64,000 nt of DNA from Tumebacillus permanentifrigoris (GCF_003148565.1 NZ_QGGL01000002.1:124001-188000); one strand, 5' to 3'; shown: positions 51,549-61,228, counted from the first letter of the stretch. Translations and numbers: made by a program. The notes: a model not told the origin generated them from the letters alone.

Positions 51549-53141
51549 TTGAGAAAAATTTGCATCCACCTGCTGGTCTTTGTCCTGTTCCTCTTCTCGT
51601 TTGGCACTTCCTCAGCCTATGCCCACGCCAACTTGACCAAGACCACACCGAGCAATGGCAGCCTGCTGACCACCACACCCGAATCGGTCGCTCTCGAATT
51701 CAGCGAACCGTTGGAACCGGACCTGATCGGGCTGAAATTGTACGACTGGACGGGGGCTGAACGAGCGATTGACAACCCCCATCTCGCACCTGGCAAACCC
51801 AATGAGATGATCGCCCCGTTGCCACAACTCGACGACGGGACCTATACGGTGGCTTGGAGCGTGATCTCCGAGGATGGGCACCCGGTCAACGGGTCGTACT
51901 CGTTTTCCATCGGCACCGCTTCAGAAGGACGCATCGCTCCGGCAACTTCCTCGAAGCTGTTTCAACACAGCACTGAAATTGGCCTGATCGTCCTGCGCTA
52001 TGTGGTCGAGGGCTTCCTCCTGCTGGGTGCAGGCCTCTACGGTCTGGCGCACGCCGCCCGTCGCTTCCAACTTCCGCGCGTGGAAGTCCTGCTGTCTCGC
52101 AAGCACCGCACCCTCATCTGGAGCGTACTGCTCCTGCTCACCGCAGCCCAATGGATGGTCTACTCGGCTGGGTTGCCTGGCGGTGGAATCACATCAGCCC
52201 TGCTGAACGGCCACTGGAACGTGCTGCTGGAAAGCTCGTTCGCGACGATGCTGATCGTGCAACTGGGCTTGCTGCTCCTGCTGGCTCTGCGCGGGATGCA
52301 AGAGATCTGGTACCCGCTGATCTGGGCGTTGCTCGTCAGCAACCTCGCATTTGGCGGTCATGCGCGCGGTGTCGATCCGGAATGGTTGGCCCTGTCCTTG
52401 CGCGTGTTGCACCTGCTCGTCATCGCCCTGTGGCTGGGCGGTCTGAGCTACCTCGCGTTGACGATGCACCATGAACACGTTCACGGCGAGCGGATCGATC
52501 GCACCAAGTTCCGCCCGTTCTTCGTCCGATTGATGGTCGCAGCTGTGCTGTTGACGACGATCACGGGGATCGCGATGACCGAAGTGCAGACCGATTGGTT
52601 CTCCGTGCTGCTGTTCCGCGGTGGCATGTGGGGCAACTTGCTGTGGCTGAAAATCGCGCTGATGCTGGTGATGATCCTGCTCGCTTTTTACCAGACGATG
52701 CGCTGGAAGCAGGACGCAGGCAAGCTGTCCTTCGAACTGTTGCGCGTCGAGTGGCTGGTCGGGATCTTGGTGATACAAGTCGCGATCTTCCTCAGCCAGA
52801 TGCCGTACCCCGCTCCGATCAAACCCTACAGCCAAACCCTGCAAGCTGAACAACGGCAAGTCGACGTGCGCATCCCACAGCTCGTGCTGGGCAAGCAGAC
52901 GATGACGATCACCCTGCCAGAAGCACCGCAGGCTGTGAAAGCCGAATTGAAAATGATGGACATGGAGATGGGGTCGCTCGATCTCAAGCCTGTTCAAATC
53001 GACGCCACTCACTACAACTTCGACATCCCCTTCACGATGTCAGGCAATTGGAAGTATACGATCACCGCTACGTATCCCACCGACCAACAAGTCGTGTGGA
53101 CAGACACAATCCGCATCCCACTAGGAGGAATTTCCCGATGA
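51549..53141 (+). CDS. ycnJ: YcnJ-like CopC-CopD fusion copper protein
   Basis: A 530-residue copper uptake protein. Signal peptide to about residue 24 (ending SAYA), then an extracellular CopC domain starting with His (HANLTKTTPSNG) and containing SEDGHPVNGSYSFSI, then a CopD domain with about eight membrane helices (~135-430), and a C-terminal extracellular domain. Start TTG 51549 follows AAGGAGGGAG; ATG 51519 lies upstream of that site and would spoil the signal peptide. ycnI follows as in B. subtilis; the regulator gene ycnK is absent here. Confidence 0.9.
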   Translation: MRKICIHLLVFVLFLFSFGTSSAYAHANLTKTTPSNGSLLTTTPESVALEFSEPLEPDLIGLKLYDWTGAERAIDNPHLAPGKPNEMIAPLPQLDDGTYTVAWSVISEDGHPVNGSYSFSIGTASEGRIAPATSSKLFQHSTEIGLIVLRYVVEGFLLLGAGLYGLAHAARRFQLPRVEVLLSRKHRTLIWSVLLLLTAAQWMVYSAGLPGGGITSALLNGHWNVLLESSFATMLIVQLGLLLLLALRGMQEIWYPLIWALLVSNLAFGGHARGVDPEWLALSLRVLHLLVIALWLGGLSYLALTMHHEHVHGERIDRTKFRPFFVRLMVAAVLLTTITGIAMTEVQTDWFSVLLFRGGMWGNLLWLKIALMLVMILLAFYQTMRWKQDAGKLSFELLRVEWLVGILVIQVAIFLSQMPYPAPIKPYSQTLQAEQRQVDVRIPQLVLGKQTMTITLPEAPQAVKAELKMMDMEMGSLDLKPVQIDATHYNFDIPFTMSGNWKYTITATYPTDQQVVWTDTIRIPLGGISR

Positions 53142-53785
53142 AAAAACTCACGACCGCACTGCTGCTCACCGCTGCCCTGACATGGACGACCACCGCCTCT
53201 GCACACGTCACCGTCTGGCCCAAGGAAACCACGACTGGCGCGTATGAAAAATACACCGTCCGCGTCCCGGTTGAGAAGGACGTCAACACCACGAAAGTCC
53301 GCGTCGAGTTCCCGGCAGGCGTGAAAGTTTCCACCGTCGAACCGATGACCGGTTGGGACTATGCCTATGAGAAAAACGCCGACGGCACCAACAAAGCGAT
53401 CACGTGGACGGCGACGGCGGGTGGAATTAAAGCAGGCGAATTCATGGAGTTCAACTTCGTCGGTGCCAACCCCAAGGAAGCGGGCAGCGGCAAACTAGTG
53501 TGGAAGGCGTTCCAAACGTATACCGACAACAGCGTTGTGGAATGGACGGGCGAGGAAGGCTCCAAAACGCCGGCTTCCGTGACGACGATCCATGCAGGCA
53601 CCACCGCAGGGCATGATGACCACAGCGACGACAAAAAAGCAGATGAGCAAAAAGCCGCCGCACCGGCAGCCGACAAAACCACGGAGAACGCCAGCACCAC
53701 CACGAGCAGCAACACGCTTCCGCTGATCCTCTCCGGTGCCGCGCTCCTGCTCTCGCTCGTCAATTTATTCCGCAAACGCGCCTAA
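53138..53785 (+). CDS. ycnI: YcnI-like copper-binding protein
   Basis: A 215-residue protein: signal peptide ending SASA-type, mature N-terminus HVTVWPKETTTG whose first His and nearby Trp bind copper in YcnI, a YcnI domain to about 150, a His/Lys/Ala-rich linker (HDDHSDDKKADEQ) and a C-terminal membrane anchor (about 193-210). ATG 53138 overlaps ycnJ by 4 nt, with GGAGGAA upstream. Confidence 0.93.
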   Translation: MKKLTTALLLTAALTWTTTASAHVTVWPKETTTGAYEKYTVRVPVEKDVNTTKVRVEFPAGVKVSTVEPMTGWDYAYEKNADGTNKAITWTATAGGIKAGEFMEFNFVGANPKEAGSGKLVWKAFQTYTDNSVVEWTGEEGSKTPASVTTIHAGTTAGHDDHSDDKKADEQKAAAPAADKTTENASTTTSSNTLPLILSGAALLLSLVNLFRKRA

Positions 53786-53786
53786 C

Positions 53787-53830
53787 GAAAAAAGCCCTCC
53801 TATCTCGCGTCCGAGATAGGAGGGCTTTTT
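53787..53830. terminator. bidirectional terminator
   Basis: AAGCCCTCCTATCTCG and its complement, flanked by A and T runs, between convergent ycnI and aroF. Confidence 0.92.
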
Positions 53831-53846
53831 GCTACGCCATCGTGAA

Positions 53847-54938
53847 TTACTTCGCTTTGACGGTGTCCTTCAGGTAGCCGCTCTCCCGCAATTGGTTGAG
53901 CAACGTGCTGAATTGATGGAGGTCGAGTTGTTGCTTGGCATCGGACAGAGCCACGGCCGGCTCGTTGTGGGTCTCGATGATCAAACCATCCGCGCCGACA
54001 GCCAGCGCTGCCTTCGCGATCGGGAACATGATGTCCTTGCGCCCAGTCGAATGCGAAACGTCGACGACGACCGGCAGATGGGATTCCTGCTTGAGGATCG
54101 GCACTGCCGAGATGTCGAGCGTGTTGCGCGTTGCTTTCTCATAGGTGCGGATGCCGCGTTCACAGAGGATGATCTGGTTGTTGCCGCGCGCCGCGATGTA
54201 CTCTGCCGCGTACAACAACTCCTCGATCGTTGCGGACAGGCCGCGCTTCAAGAGGATCGGTTTCTTCACAGAGCCCGCTTCCTTCAAGAGTTCAAAGTTC
54301 TGCATGTTGCGCGCCCCGATCTGAATCACGTCGAGGTACTCACAAGCCATCGCCACGTCGTCGGGACGCACGATCTCCGAGACGCAGGTCATGCCGTGTC
54401 GTTTCGCGGTCTCGCTGAGGATCCTCAGACCCTCGACGCCCAGACCTTGGAAGTCATACGGCGAGGTGCGCGGTTTGTAAGCACCGCCGCGCAACAGATG
54501 GATACCTTCACCTGACAAGTGCGAGGCGACCGCATTCATCTGGTTGACCGTCTCCACCGAACACGGACCCCCGATCAGCGCCGGCGCGTTGCCGCCACCG
54601 ATCAGCAGTTTGCCCACTTGCACCACCGTATCGGTCGCTTGGTTCTTGCGGGAGATGAGAAGCGATTTCTTCTCCTCTTCCTGCAGACCCAGCGAGGCTT
54701 GGAAGATCTGTTTGAACAAATGTCTAATCGTATCGCTCGGGAACGGCCCTTCGTTCGCATCCACGACGAGATCAAGCATTTCCTTCTCGCGGATCGGATC
54801 GAAACGCTCGGTACCTTTTCCGGATTTCATTTGCCCGATCTCTTGCACCAATTCTGCCCGGCGATTCAGTACCTCTAGGATCTCCAGGTTCACCGCATCC
54901 AGTTGGCGGCGCAGCTCTTCAAATCTCTCTTTGCTCAT
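53847..54938 (-). CDS. aroF: chorismate mutase / DAHP synthase fusion
   Basis: A 363-residue bifunctional enzyme of the B. subtilis AroA(G) type: an AroQ chorismate mutase domain at about 1-90 (RRQLDAVNLEILEVLNRRAELVQ) and a type I-beta DAHP synthase at ~110-360 (IGGPCSVE, LRGGAYKPRTSPY, VDVSHSTGR). It starts aromatic amino acid synthesis; the mutase domain allows feedback by chorismate and prephenate. ATG 54938 after GGAGAGGAGAG. Downstream of hisC. Confidence 0.95.
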   Translation of the reverse strand: MSKERFEELRRQLDAVNLEILEVLNRRAELVQEIGQMKSGKGTERFDPIREKEMLDLVVDANEGPFPSDTIRHLFKQIFQASLGLQEEEKKSLLISRKNQATDTVVQVGKLLIGGGNAPALIGGPCSVETVNQMNAVASHLSGEGIHLLRGGAYKPRTSPYDFQGLGVEGLRILSETAKRHGMTCVSEIVRPDDVAMACEYLDVIQIGARNMQNFELLKEAGSVKKPILLKRGLSATIEELLYAAEYIAARGNNQIILCERGIRTYEKATRNTLDISAVPILKQESHLPVVVDVSHSTGRKDIMFPIAKAALAVGADGLIIETHNEPAVALSDAKQQLDLHQFSTLLNQLRESGYLKDTVKAK

Positions 54939-54986
54939 GCTCAACTCTCCTCTCCTCAATAAAACAAAAAACGTTATCTCTAGAGT

Positions 54987-56108
54987 CTACACCTTTTGTC
55001 GAAGTTGGGAAACCACCAATTCGAACGATTTCAGAAACTTCTCATTCTCACTTGCTTGCCCGATCGACACGCGCAGATAGCCCGGAATTCCGAGCGCCGT
55101 GCCGCTGCGGGTGACGACCCCTAGCTCCAACAAACGTTGGAACACGTCCTTGTCATTCAAGCCCGTGTCGAAAATCAAAAAATTCGCCTGTGTCGGTACC
55201 ACAGTGTACCCGAGCGCAGCCAGTCCTTTGGACAGTTGCTCGTACCCGGCACGGTTCAGCTCGCGGGAAGTTTGCACATGTTCGTCATCGAACAGTGCAG
55301 CCGCAGCAGCCACTTGCGCCAACATGTTCACGTTGAACGGTTCGCGCACGCGGTTGATCTCGTTGAGGATCTCCGGACGGCCGAACGTGTAGCCAACGCG
55401 CAACGCTGCCAGCGCGTACATTTTCGAGAATGTACGCATGACAAGCACATTATACCCTTCCTTTAAAAACTCAATGCCTTGTGCATAATCGTCGGCATCC
55501 ACGTATTCGGCATACGCTTCATCGAGGATGACCAGGACATGCTCCGGCACTTGATCGAGGAATTTACGCAGGTCGTCCTTGCGAATATACGTCCCCGTCG
55601 GGTTGTTCGGGGAGCAAAGGTACAACAGCTTGGTCTTGTCAGTGACCGCTGCGAGCATCGCATCAAAGTCCGTTTCGAAGCTTTCGGTCAGTTTGACCTG
55701 TACAGGAGTACCTGCCATCAACTGTGTGCCAAACCAATACTGGGAGAACGACGGGCTCGGCACTACCACTTCATCACCCGGATTTAGAAACGTCTCCGAG
55801 ATCAGCTTGATGCAATCATCTGAGCCGTTGCCGACGAGAATCTGTCCCGCAGGAATGTCATATTTAGAGGAAATCGCCGCTTTCAGATCTACTGCGCCAC
55901 CGTCCGGATAGCGATGCAGGAGCCCGAGTGCCGCGAGGATTGCCTCCTGCGATTTTTTCGACGGACCGACCGGGTTTTCGTTGGACGCGAGCTTGATCAC
56001 CTCATCCAATCCGAATTCACGCTGTACATCCGCGATCGGCTTGCCGGGACTATACGGGGTGATCGCCTGTAGGTTCTTGCGCACGTTGTTCAAAATTTCT
56101 TGGGACAT
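54987..56108 (-). CDS. hisC: histidinol-phosphate aminotransferase
   Basis: A 373-residue class I/II PLP aminotransferase. ASNENPVGPS, CSPNNPTGT, LDEAYAEY and FSKMYALAALRVGY (PLP Lys) identify HisC. In Bacillus HisC also transaminates aromatic precursors, which fits its pairing with the DAHP synthase gene 48 nt downstream. ATG 56108 after GGGAGGAG. Confidence 0.95.
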   Translation of the reverse strand: MSQEILNNVRKNLQAITPYSPGKPIADVQREFGLDEVIKLASNENPVGPSKKSQEAILAALGLLHRYPDGGAVDLKAAISSKYDIPAGQILVGNGSDDCIKLISETFLNPGDEVVVPSPSFSQYWFGTQLMAGTPVQVKLTESFETDFDAMLAAVTDKTKLLYLCSPNNPTGTYIRKDDLRKFLDQVPEHVLVILDEAYAEYVDADDYAQGIEFLKEGYNVLVMRTFSKMYALAALRVGYTFGRPEILNEINRVREPFNVNMLAQVAAAAALFDDEHVQTSRELNRAGYEQLSKGLAALGYTVVPTQANFLIFDTGLNDKDVFQRLLELGVVTRSGTALGIPGYLRVSIGQASENEKFLKSFELVVSQLRQKV

Positions 56109-56268
56109 ACGGACAACTCCTCCCGAACACCAAGTAGTCATGGTAGAATACAAATATATGCCTTACACTATCCTACTTTACAGCGATAAAGAAAGGCAAC
56201 AATTAATTATGATAGTAACATAGTTTAATATGACTGACAACCGTAGTACATGAAAGGGTGTTTGCTTT

Positions 56269-57474
56269 TTGCTAACCATACAAGATTTCCTCGCCGCCCG
56301 ACATAATCTCCAACAAGTCATACACTGCACACCGCTGGACTACTCGAAAACGTTCAGCTCGCTTTCTCATAATGAAATCTATCTAAAACTTGAAAACTTG
56401 CAAAAAACCGGCTCCTTCAAAATCCGAGGAGCCTTCCACAAGATCGCATCGCTCTCTGATGAGGAGAAAAAGCGCGGGGTGATCGCCGCGTCTGCAGGCA
56501 ATCACGCCCAAGGCGTGGCCTTCGGGGCTGCACACGCTGGGATTCCCTGCATCATCGTGATGCCAGAGTCCGCACCGCTGACCAAAGTCGAGGCGACCTC
56601 CGACTACGGCGCACAAGTCATCCTCTATGGCAAAAACTATGACGAAGCCTACGCCAAAGCACTTGAGATTCAACGCGAGCGCGGCATGACCTTTGTCCAC
56701 GCCTTCAACGACCGTGCCGTCATGGCGGGGCAAGGCACGATCGCACTGGAGATTCTCGAACAACTGCCAGACTGCGATGTGATCGTCACGCCGATCGGCG
56801 GCGGTGGACTGGTCGCCGGTGTGGCGATGGCGGCGAAGTTAATGAAGCCAGACATCATGATCGTCGGCGTAGAAGCGAGCGGTGCTGCCTGCATGAAGGA
56901 ATCGCTGGACAACAAGCAGATCGTCACCCTCGAACAAGCGGTCACGATCGCCGATGGGATCTGCGTCCGCACACCGGGCGACCTGACGTTCCAAGTGACG
57001 CGCGACTTCGTCGACCACATCATCACCGTCGAGGAGGAAGAGATCGCCCGCGCGATGCTGATGGCACTTGAGCGCAACAAGATGGTCGTCGAAGGCGCAG
57101 GGGCGACCGGCCTCGCTGCTGTCATCTACGACAAACTGCCTGTGAAGGGCAAAAAAATCTGTGTCCTGCTCTCCGGCGGGAACGTCGATGTCAATTTCCT
57201 CTCGCGGATCATCGAGCGCGGCCTGGTCGAGTCGGGTCGCTACTTGCGCATCAACACCACCGTCCCGGACAAACCGGGCGTGTTGCAAGACATCTTGAAA
57301 ATCTTCGGCGACGAGCGCGCCAACATCATCGGAATCCAACATCATCGCATGGGCTCGCGCGTCATGCTCGGACAAGCGGAGATCGAAGTCGATATTGAGA
57401 CTCGTGATCACGCACACCAAGAGCGCATCTTGGGTCGCCTGCAGGACGCAGGCTTCTCTGTTGTGACGAGATAG
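56269..57474 (+). CDS. ilvA: threonine ammonia-lyase with C-terminal ACT domain
   Basis: A 401-residue PLP enzyme. LKLENLQKTGSFKIRGA includes the PLP Lys, SAGNHAQGVA and GGGGLVAGVA bind substrate and phosphate. The last ~75 residues form one ACT-like domain (VPDKPGVLQDILKIFGD). One short ACT is typical of the catabolic/TdcB-like long form rather than the two-ACT biosynthetic IlvA. Start TTG 56269 with GAAAGGGTG upstream. No T-box leader is present in the 160-nt upstream gap. Confidence 0.92.
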   Translation: MLTIQDFLAARHNLQQVIHCTPLDYSKTFSSLSHNEIYLKLENLQKTGSFKIRGAFHKIASLSDEEKKRGVIAASAGNHAQGVAFGAAHAGIPCIIVMPESAPLTKVEATSDYGAQVILYGKNYDEAYAKALEIQRERGMTFVHAFNDRAVMAGQGTIALEILEQLPDCDVIVTPIGGGGLVAGVAMAAKLMKPDIMIVGVEASGAACMKESLDNKQIVTLEQAVTIADGICVRTPGDLTFQVTRDFVDHIITVEEEEIARAMLMALERNKMVVEGAGATGLAAVIYDKLPVKGKKICVLLSGGNVDVNFLSRIIERGLVESGRYLRINTTVPDKPGVLQDILKIFGDERANIIGIQHHRMGSRVMLGQAEIEVDIETRDHAHQERILGRLQDAGFSVVTR

Positions 57475-57486
57475 GAGTGAGTCCCT

Positions 57487-59667
57487 TTGAGTCAACCGCA
57501 AGACCTGATTTTCGCCCTCGACATCGGCACGCGCTCCGTCGTCGGCCTCGTGGCAGAGCACCATACAGATGGCAAACTGCAAGTGATCGCAACGGAAGTG
57601 CAGGAACACACCACCCGAGCAATGCTCGATGGGCAAATTCATGACGTGGTCGAGGTCGCCCAGATCATCCGCCGCGTCAAGGAACAACTCGAGATCCAAG
57701 TCGGTCCGTTGAAAAAAGTCGCGGTGGCCGCCGCCGGTCGCGCCTTGAAGACGGTGCGCACCCGCGTCGACCGCGAGTTGCTCAACAACCAGCGCCTGAC
57801 CCGCGAGGACGTGATGGCGCTGGAACTGACCGCCGTCCAACAAGCGGAAAAGCAGCTCCAAGAGATCACGCCCGATGCTGCGCGCTACCACTGTGTCGGC
57901 TATACCGTCATCCACTACTTGCTCGACGACTCGCAGATGGGCTCGCTGATCGATCAATGGGGCCTGCAAGCATCCGTGGAGATCATCGCGACCTTCCTGC
58001 CGCGCGTCGTCATCGACTCACTGCAGATCGCCTTGGAGCGCGCTGGGTTGGAGATGGCGGCGTTGACGCTGGAGCCGATTGCCGCGATCAATGCCCTGAT
58101 CCCTCCGACGATGCGCAAGCTCAATCTCGCGCTGGTCGATATCGGGGCAGGCACGTCCGACATCGCACTGACCGCCGAGGGTACTGTCACCGCTTACGGC
58201 ATGGTGCCCGTCGCAGGCGACGAAGTCACCGAAGCGCTCAGTCAGAAGTATCTGCTCGACTTCCCGGTCGCCGAGGAGGTCAAGCGCAAACTGCTCACCG
58301 ACGAAACCGTTGCGTTCTCCGATGTGCTAGGCATCCCCTACGAACTGCCCGCGCGCGAGATCACGGAATCGTTGTTTGAGGAAGTCAGCAAACTGTCCCA
58401 GATGATCGCCCACGAGATCAAGAACTTGAACCAGCGCGGCCCGCAAGCAGTGATGTTGATCGGAGGCGGTTCCCAGACGCCGATGCTCCCAGCCCTGCTC
58501 GCCGCTGAACTGGGTCTGCCCAAGGAGCGCGTTGTCATCCGTGGCACCGAAGCGATCCAACAGCTCGCCACCCAGCATTCGACGTTACAAGGTCCACAGG
58601 CGGTCACGCCAGTCGGCATCGCCCTGGCGGCGATCCAGACACCGGTCTCCTCCGTCGCTGTGCGCATCAACGGCCAGCAACACCGCCTGTTCGAGTTCCG
58701 CCAGATCACCGTCGGCGACTGTTTGCTCGCCGCTGATGTCGACATTCGCAAACTGCATGGTCGACCGGGGCTGGCGCTCACGCTCGAAGTCAACGGACGG
58801 ATGAAAGTCTTGCGCGGCACGCACGGCACGCCTGCGCAATTGCTCTTGAACGGCCAACCGACCCAACTCGATACCATCGTCCAACATGGCGATGAACTCG
58901 AAGTGATCGGCGGCTCGTCCGGTCTGGACGCGTCAGGCACGATCGTCGATGTGATCGACCCGCTCCCGCCGCTGGTGCTCTACTTCGGCGAGCGGCGCTA
59001 TTCATTGCCTCCGCTGATCACCATGAACGGGCAAGGAGTTGCCCTTGAGACACCCCTGCTCGACCGGGCACAGATCGTCACGACCTTGCCGCAGACTATG
59101 CGCGACGTCCTGCCGCTTCTTGGACTGCCTCCGGAAATAGGCGAACAGGTGGCGAAACCACCCGTGTTTACCGTCACCGTCGACGGTCATACCGTGCAGA
59201 TGCCGTATGAGAAGTACGTGCTGTTCCACAACGGTGAACCCGCGACGCTCGACACTCCGATCGCTGACGGCGACACCGTCGAGTATGACGAACTCCCACC
59301 ACCGGTCTACCAAGTGCGCTACTTCTACGATGAGTCCTTGCTTCCGGCGCAAGCGATCGGCGTGAGCTGCAACAACCAACCGATCCGGCTCGAAGGCCCG
59401 CGCCCGCCAGTCTACCGCAACGGCGAACGCGCCGAACTCGACGACCTCGTCTTGCACGGTGACCACCTGCACTTCACCTCGTCACCAGACCTGCGGCACA
59501 AGTCGGAGAACTGGCAACCTGTGCTGAGCGACCTCTTCCGCTACATTGCAATTGAAAAGGAACGCCCTGCACACGCTACGGACCTCGTCCTGACCGTCAA
59601 CGCCCAACCCGCCACCTTCATGACCCCGCTGCACCACGGCGCGGTGGTCACGATGGAGTGGGTGTAA
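57487..59667 (+). CDS. large FtsA/PilM-like actin-fold protein with repeated C-terminal domains
   Basis: A 726-residue protein. Residues about 5-390 are an actin-like ATPase of the FtsA/PilM group (FALDIGTRSVVGLV, LVDIGAGTSDIAL, MLIGGGSQTPML). The remaining ~330 residues hold beta-rich domains with a recurring pattern NG-x-x-x-x-LD-x-x-x-x-x-GD at about 454-475, 578-600 and 642-664. It lacks the amphipathic C-terminal helix of true FtsA. Function unknown. Start TTG 57487, 12 nt after ilvA with AGGAGTGAG upstream, so probably in one transcript. Confidence 0.8.
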   Translation: MSQPQDLIFALDIGTRSVVGLVAEHHTDGKLQVIATEVQEHTTRAMLDGQIHDVVEVAQIIRRVKEQLEIQVGPLKKVAVAAAGRALKTVRTRVDRELLNNQRLTREDVMALELTAVQQAEKQLQEITPDAARYHCVGYTVIHYLLDDSQMGSLIDQWGLQASVEIIATFLPRVVIDSLQIALERAGLEMAALTLEPIAAINALIPPTMRKLNLALVDIGAGTSDIALTAEGTVTAYGMVPVAGDEVTEALSQKYLLDFPVAEEVKRKLLTDETVAFSDVLGIPYELPAREITESLFEEVSKLSQMIAHEIKNLNQRGPQAVMLIGGGSQTPMLPALLAAELGLPKERVVIRGTEAIQQLATQHSTLQGPQAVTPVGIALAAIQTPVSSVAVRINGQQHRLFEFRQITVGDCLLAADVDIRKLHGRPGLALTLEVNGRMKVLRGTHGTPAQLLLNGQPTQLDTIVQHGDELEVIGGSSGLDASGTIVDVIDPLPPLVLYFGERRYSLPPLITMNGQGVALETPLLDRAQIVTTLPQTMRDVLPLLGLPPEIGEQVAKPPVFTVTVDGHTVQMPYEKYVLFHNGEPATLDTPIADGDTVEYDELPPPVYQVRYFYDESLLPAQAIGVSCNNQPIRLEGPRPPVYRNGERAELDDLVLHGDHLHFTSSPDLRHKSENWQPVLSDLFRYIAIEKERPAHATDLVLTVNAQPATFMTPLHHGAVVTMEWV

Positions 59668-59668
59668 C

Positions 59669-59709
59669 AAAAAAGACCCGACCGCCACAGCGGTTCGGGT
59701 CTTATTTTT
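59669..59709. terminator. terminator between convergent genes
   Basis: GACCCGA-CCGC / CGGT-TCGGGTC hairpin flanked by A and T runs. Confidence 0.85.
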
Positions 59710-59827
59710 GTTGTTCCGTTCGGATGTGCCACTCGTCGACTTTGGAATTGAGGAACACTTCAAACCCCGCTCCGGCCAGACCGACCAGAAACACCGTGAG
59801 GATGATCAACTTGTCCCTCGCTCGCAT
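59702..59827 (-). CDS. tiny membrane protein coupled to the EamA gene
   Basis: A 41-residue ORF, MRARDKLIILTVFLVGLAGAG then FEVFLNSKVDEWHIRTEQQ, with a positively charged start, one membrane helix (about 6-24) and a charged outside tail. ATG 59827 is one base after the EamA stop codon, and a terminator begins at its own stop codon. That placement suggests translational coupling. The ribosome site is weak, so it remains a candidate. Confidence 0.5.
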   Translation of the reverse strand: MRARDKLIILTVFLVGLAGAGFEVFLNSKVDEWHIRTEQQK

Positions 59828-59828
59828 C

Positions 59829-60701
59829 TTACGCTTGGGCTTCACCAAGAGAACGTCCAGCCTCCTTCACACGCAGGATCAGGTAACTGCTCACCAGTAT
59901 CAGCGTACCCCCGATCCACGTGGTCAAACCCGGAACTTCCCCCAAAAACAGGAAGGCAAACAAGATCGCACTCAACGGGTCTATGTACCCGAGCACACCG
60001 ACATGCTGCACTTTCACCTGGCGCAAACCGAGGAAGTACAGCGTCAAGGCCAGCGCCGTATGGATCACCCCGATCGAGCACATCACCGCCAGCGACCCGA
60101 TGCTGGGCACAGGCAAGCCTTGCCACAGCACATAGGGGGTCAACACCACCACCGCTACGCCAGTCTGCCATTGGGTCAGCGCGGTCGCTTCGACGCCGCT
60201 GACCTTTTTGCCGGCGATCGTGACCAGCGCGTAGAACACTGCTGCCGTGATCCCGGCCCCGATCCCGAGCAGGTCATGGCTGGAGACCTCCGAGAGCGGG
60301 TTCATCACCACCGTCCCGAGAAATGCGATCCCTACGGCGAACAGCGTCCGTCGCTCCAAGCGTTCCTGCAACAGCAACGGAGCGAGCAACGTCACGATCA
60401 CCGGCGCCAAGTAGTAGGACAAAACGGCATTGGCGACCGACGTCAGCTGGATTGCGGTGAAAAAGAAAATCCAATTCAAGGCCAGCACCACCCCGCCGAT
60501 CATCACCCACTTGCGCTGACCCTGCGTCTGCGTCCACGCCTGCCGGATGTTGCCGCGCACGAGTTGGTACAGCGTGAGCACGGCAAACGCCGACAGCACG
60601 CGGAAGAACACGATCACCGTCGCGTCCTGATGCGCCCAGCGGCCAAAGATCCCGACGCTGCCCCAGATCAACATCGCCGCAATCACGTACACATATCCCA
60701 C
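59829..60701 (-). CDS. EamA/DMT-family transporter
   Basis: A 290-residue membrane protein with ten predicted helices in two EamA halves (LIWGSVGIFGRWA near the start; GYIDPLSAILFAFLFLGEV in the second half). Drug/metabolite exporters of this family have varied substrates. The start is GTG 60701 (MGYVYVIAAML), 7-8 nt after GGAGGGTGG; the upstream reading frame would add an unlikely 35-residue Arg/Ser-rich leader. Confidence 0.92.
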   Translation of the reverse strand: MGYVYVIAAMLIWGSVGIFGRWAHQDATVIVFFRVLSAFAVLTLYQLVRGNIRQAWTQTQGQRKWVMIGGVVLALNWIFFFTAIQLTSVANAVLSYYLAPVIVTLLAPLLLQERLERRTLFAVGIAFLGTVVMNPLSEVSSHDLLGIGAGITAAVFYALVTIAGKKVSGVEATALTQWQTGVAVVVLTPYVLWQGLPVPSIGSLAVMCSIGVIHTALALTLYFLGLRQVKVQHVGVLGYIDPLSAILFAFLFLGEVPGLTTWIGGTLILVSSYLILRVKEAGRSLGEAQA

Positions 60702-60744
60702 ACGTCCACCCTCCCTGCTCCAGAATCTGCTGCAACTCCTTGAG

Positions 60745-60777
60745 AAAAAACGCCCGTGTTGCGCACCGGGCGTTTTT
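60745..60777. terminator. terminator after first PerR-like gene
   Basis: AACGCCCG / CGGGCGTT hairpin flanked by A6 and T5. Confidence 0.85.
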
Positions 60778-61207
60778 ACGAAACTTGCGTGCGGCACAGC
60801 GAGCACAGGCCGTAGTATTCCAGCCGGAACGACGTGACTTCATAGCCGAGCGCTTCCGTATCGGGTGTGACGATCGGCAGAACCGGCGCAGGGACGTCGA
60901 CGACTTCGCCACACGACTCGCAGACGAGGTGGGCGTGCTCCGTGTCGTTGCCGTCATAGCGGCTGGACATGTCACCATAGGACAGTTCCTTGATCGCGCC
61001 CAGTTCCTTCAAGCGGTGCAACGTATTGTAAACGGTCGCCATGCTCATGCCAGAAAACTCTTGGCAGACCTGTTTGTAGATCTCCTCGGCGGTCGGATGC
61101 TCATGCGTTTCTTTGAGAACTTTCAGGATCATCTGCCGCTGTGGGGTTAACCGCACACCGCGCGCTTTCAAGTCCGCAAGGGTTTCTATGAACGAACTTC
61201 GTTGCAT
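60776..61207 (-). CDS. PerR-like Fur-family regulator, copy 1
   Basis: A 143-residue Fur-family repressor. The helix-turn-helix is RLTPQRQMILKVL to ATVYNTLHRL. Regulatory metal ligands of PerR all have counterparts: His in HEHPTAEE, Asp in SSRYDG, the His pair in TEHAHL and Asp in EVVDV. The structural zinc cysteines are CESC and CSLC. So it is probably a peroxide sensor rather than an iron sensor. ATG 61207 (MQRSSFIETL) after GGAGGTGAG. Own promoter and terminator. Confidence 0.92.
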   Translation of the reverse strand: MQRSSFIETLADLKARGVRLTPQRQMILKVLKETHEHPTAEEIYKQVCQEFSGMSMATVYNTLHRLKELGAIKELSYGDMSSRYDGNDTEHAHLVCESCGEVVDVPAPVLPIVTPDTEALGYEVTSFRLEYYGLCSLCRTQVS

Positions 61208-61228
61208 CAGACTCACCTCCTCCTTCAC

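Noticed and set aside
56109-56268. T-box leader in front of ilvA
   Set aside because: The gap is only 160 nt and lacks the conserved T-box AGGGTGGNACCGCG sequence and a terminator.
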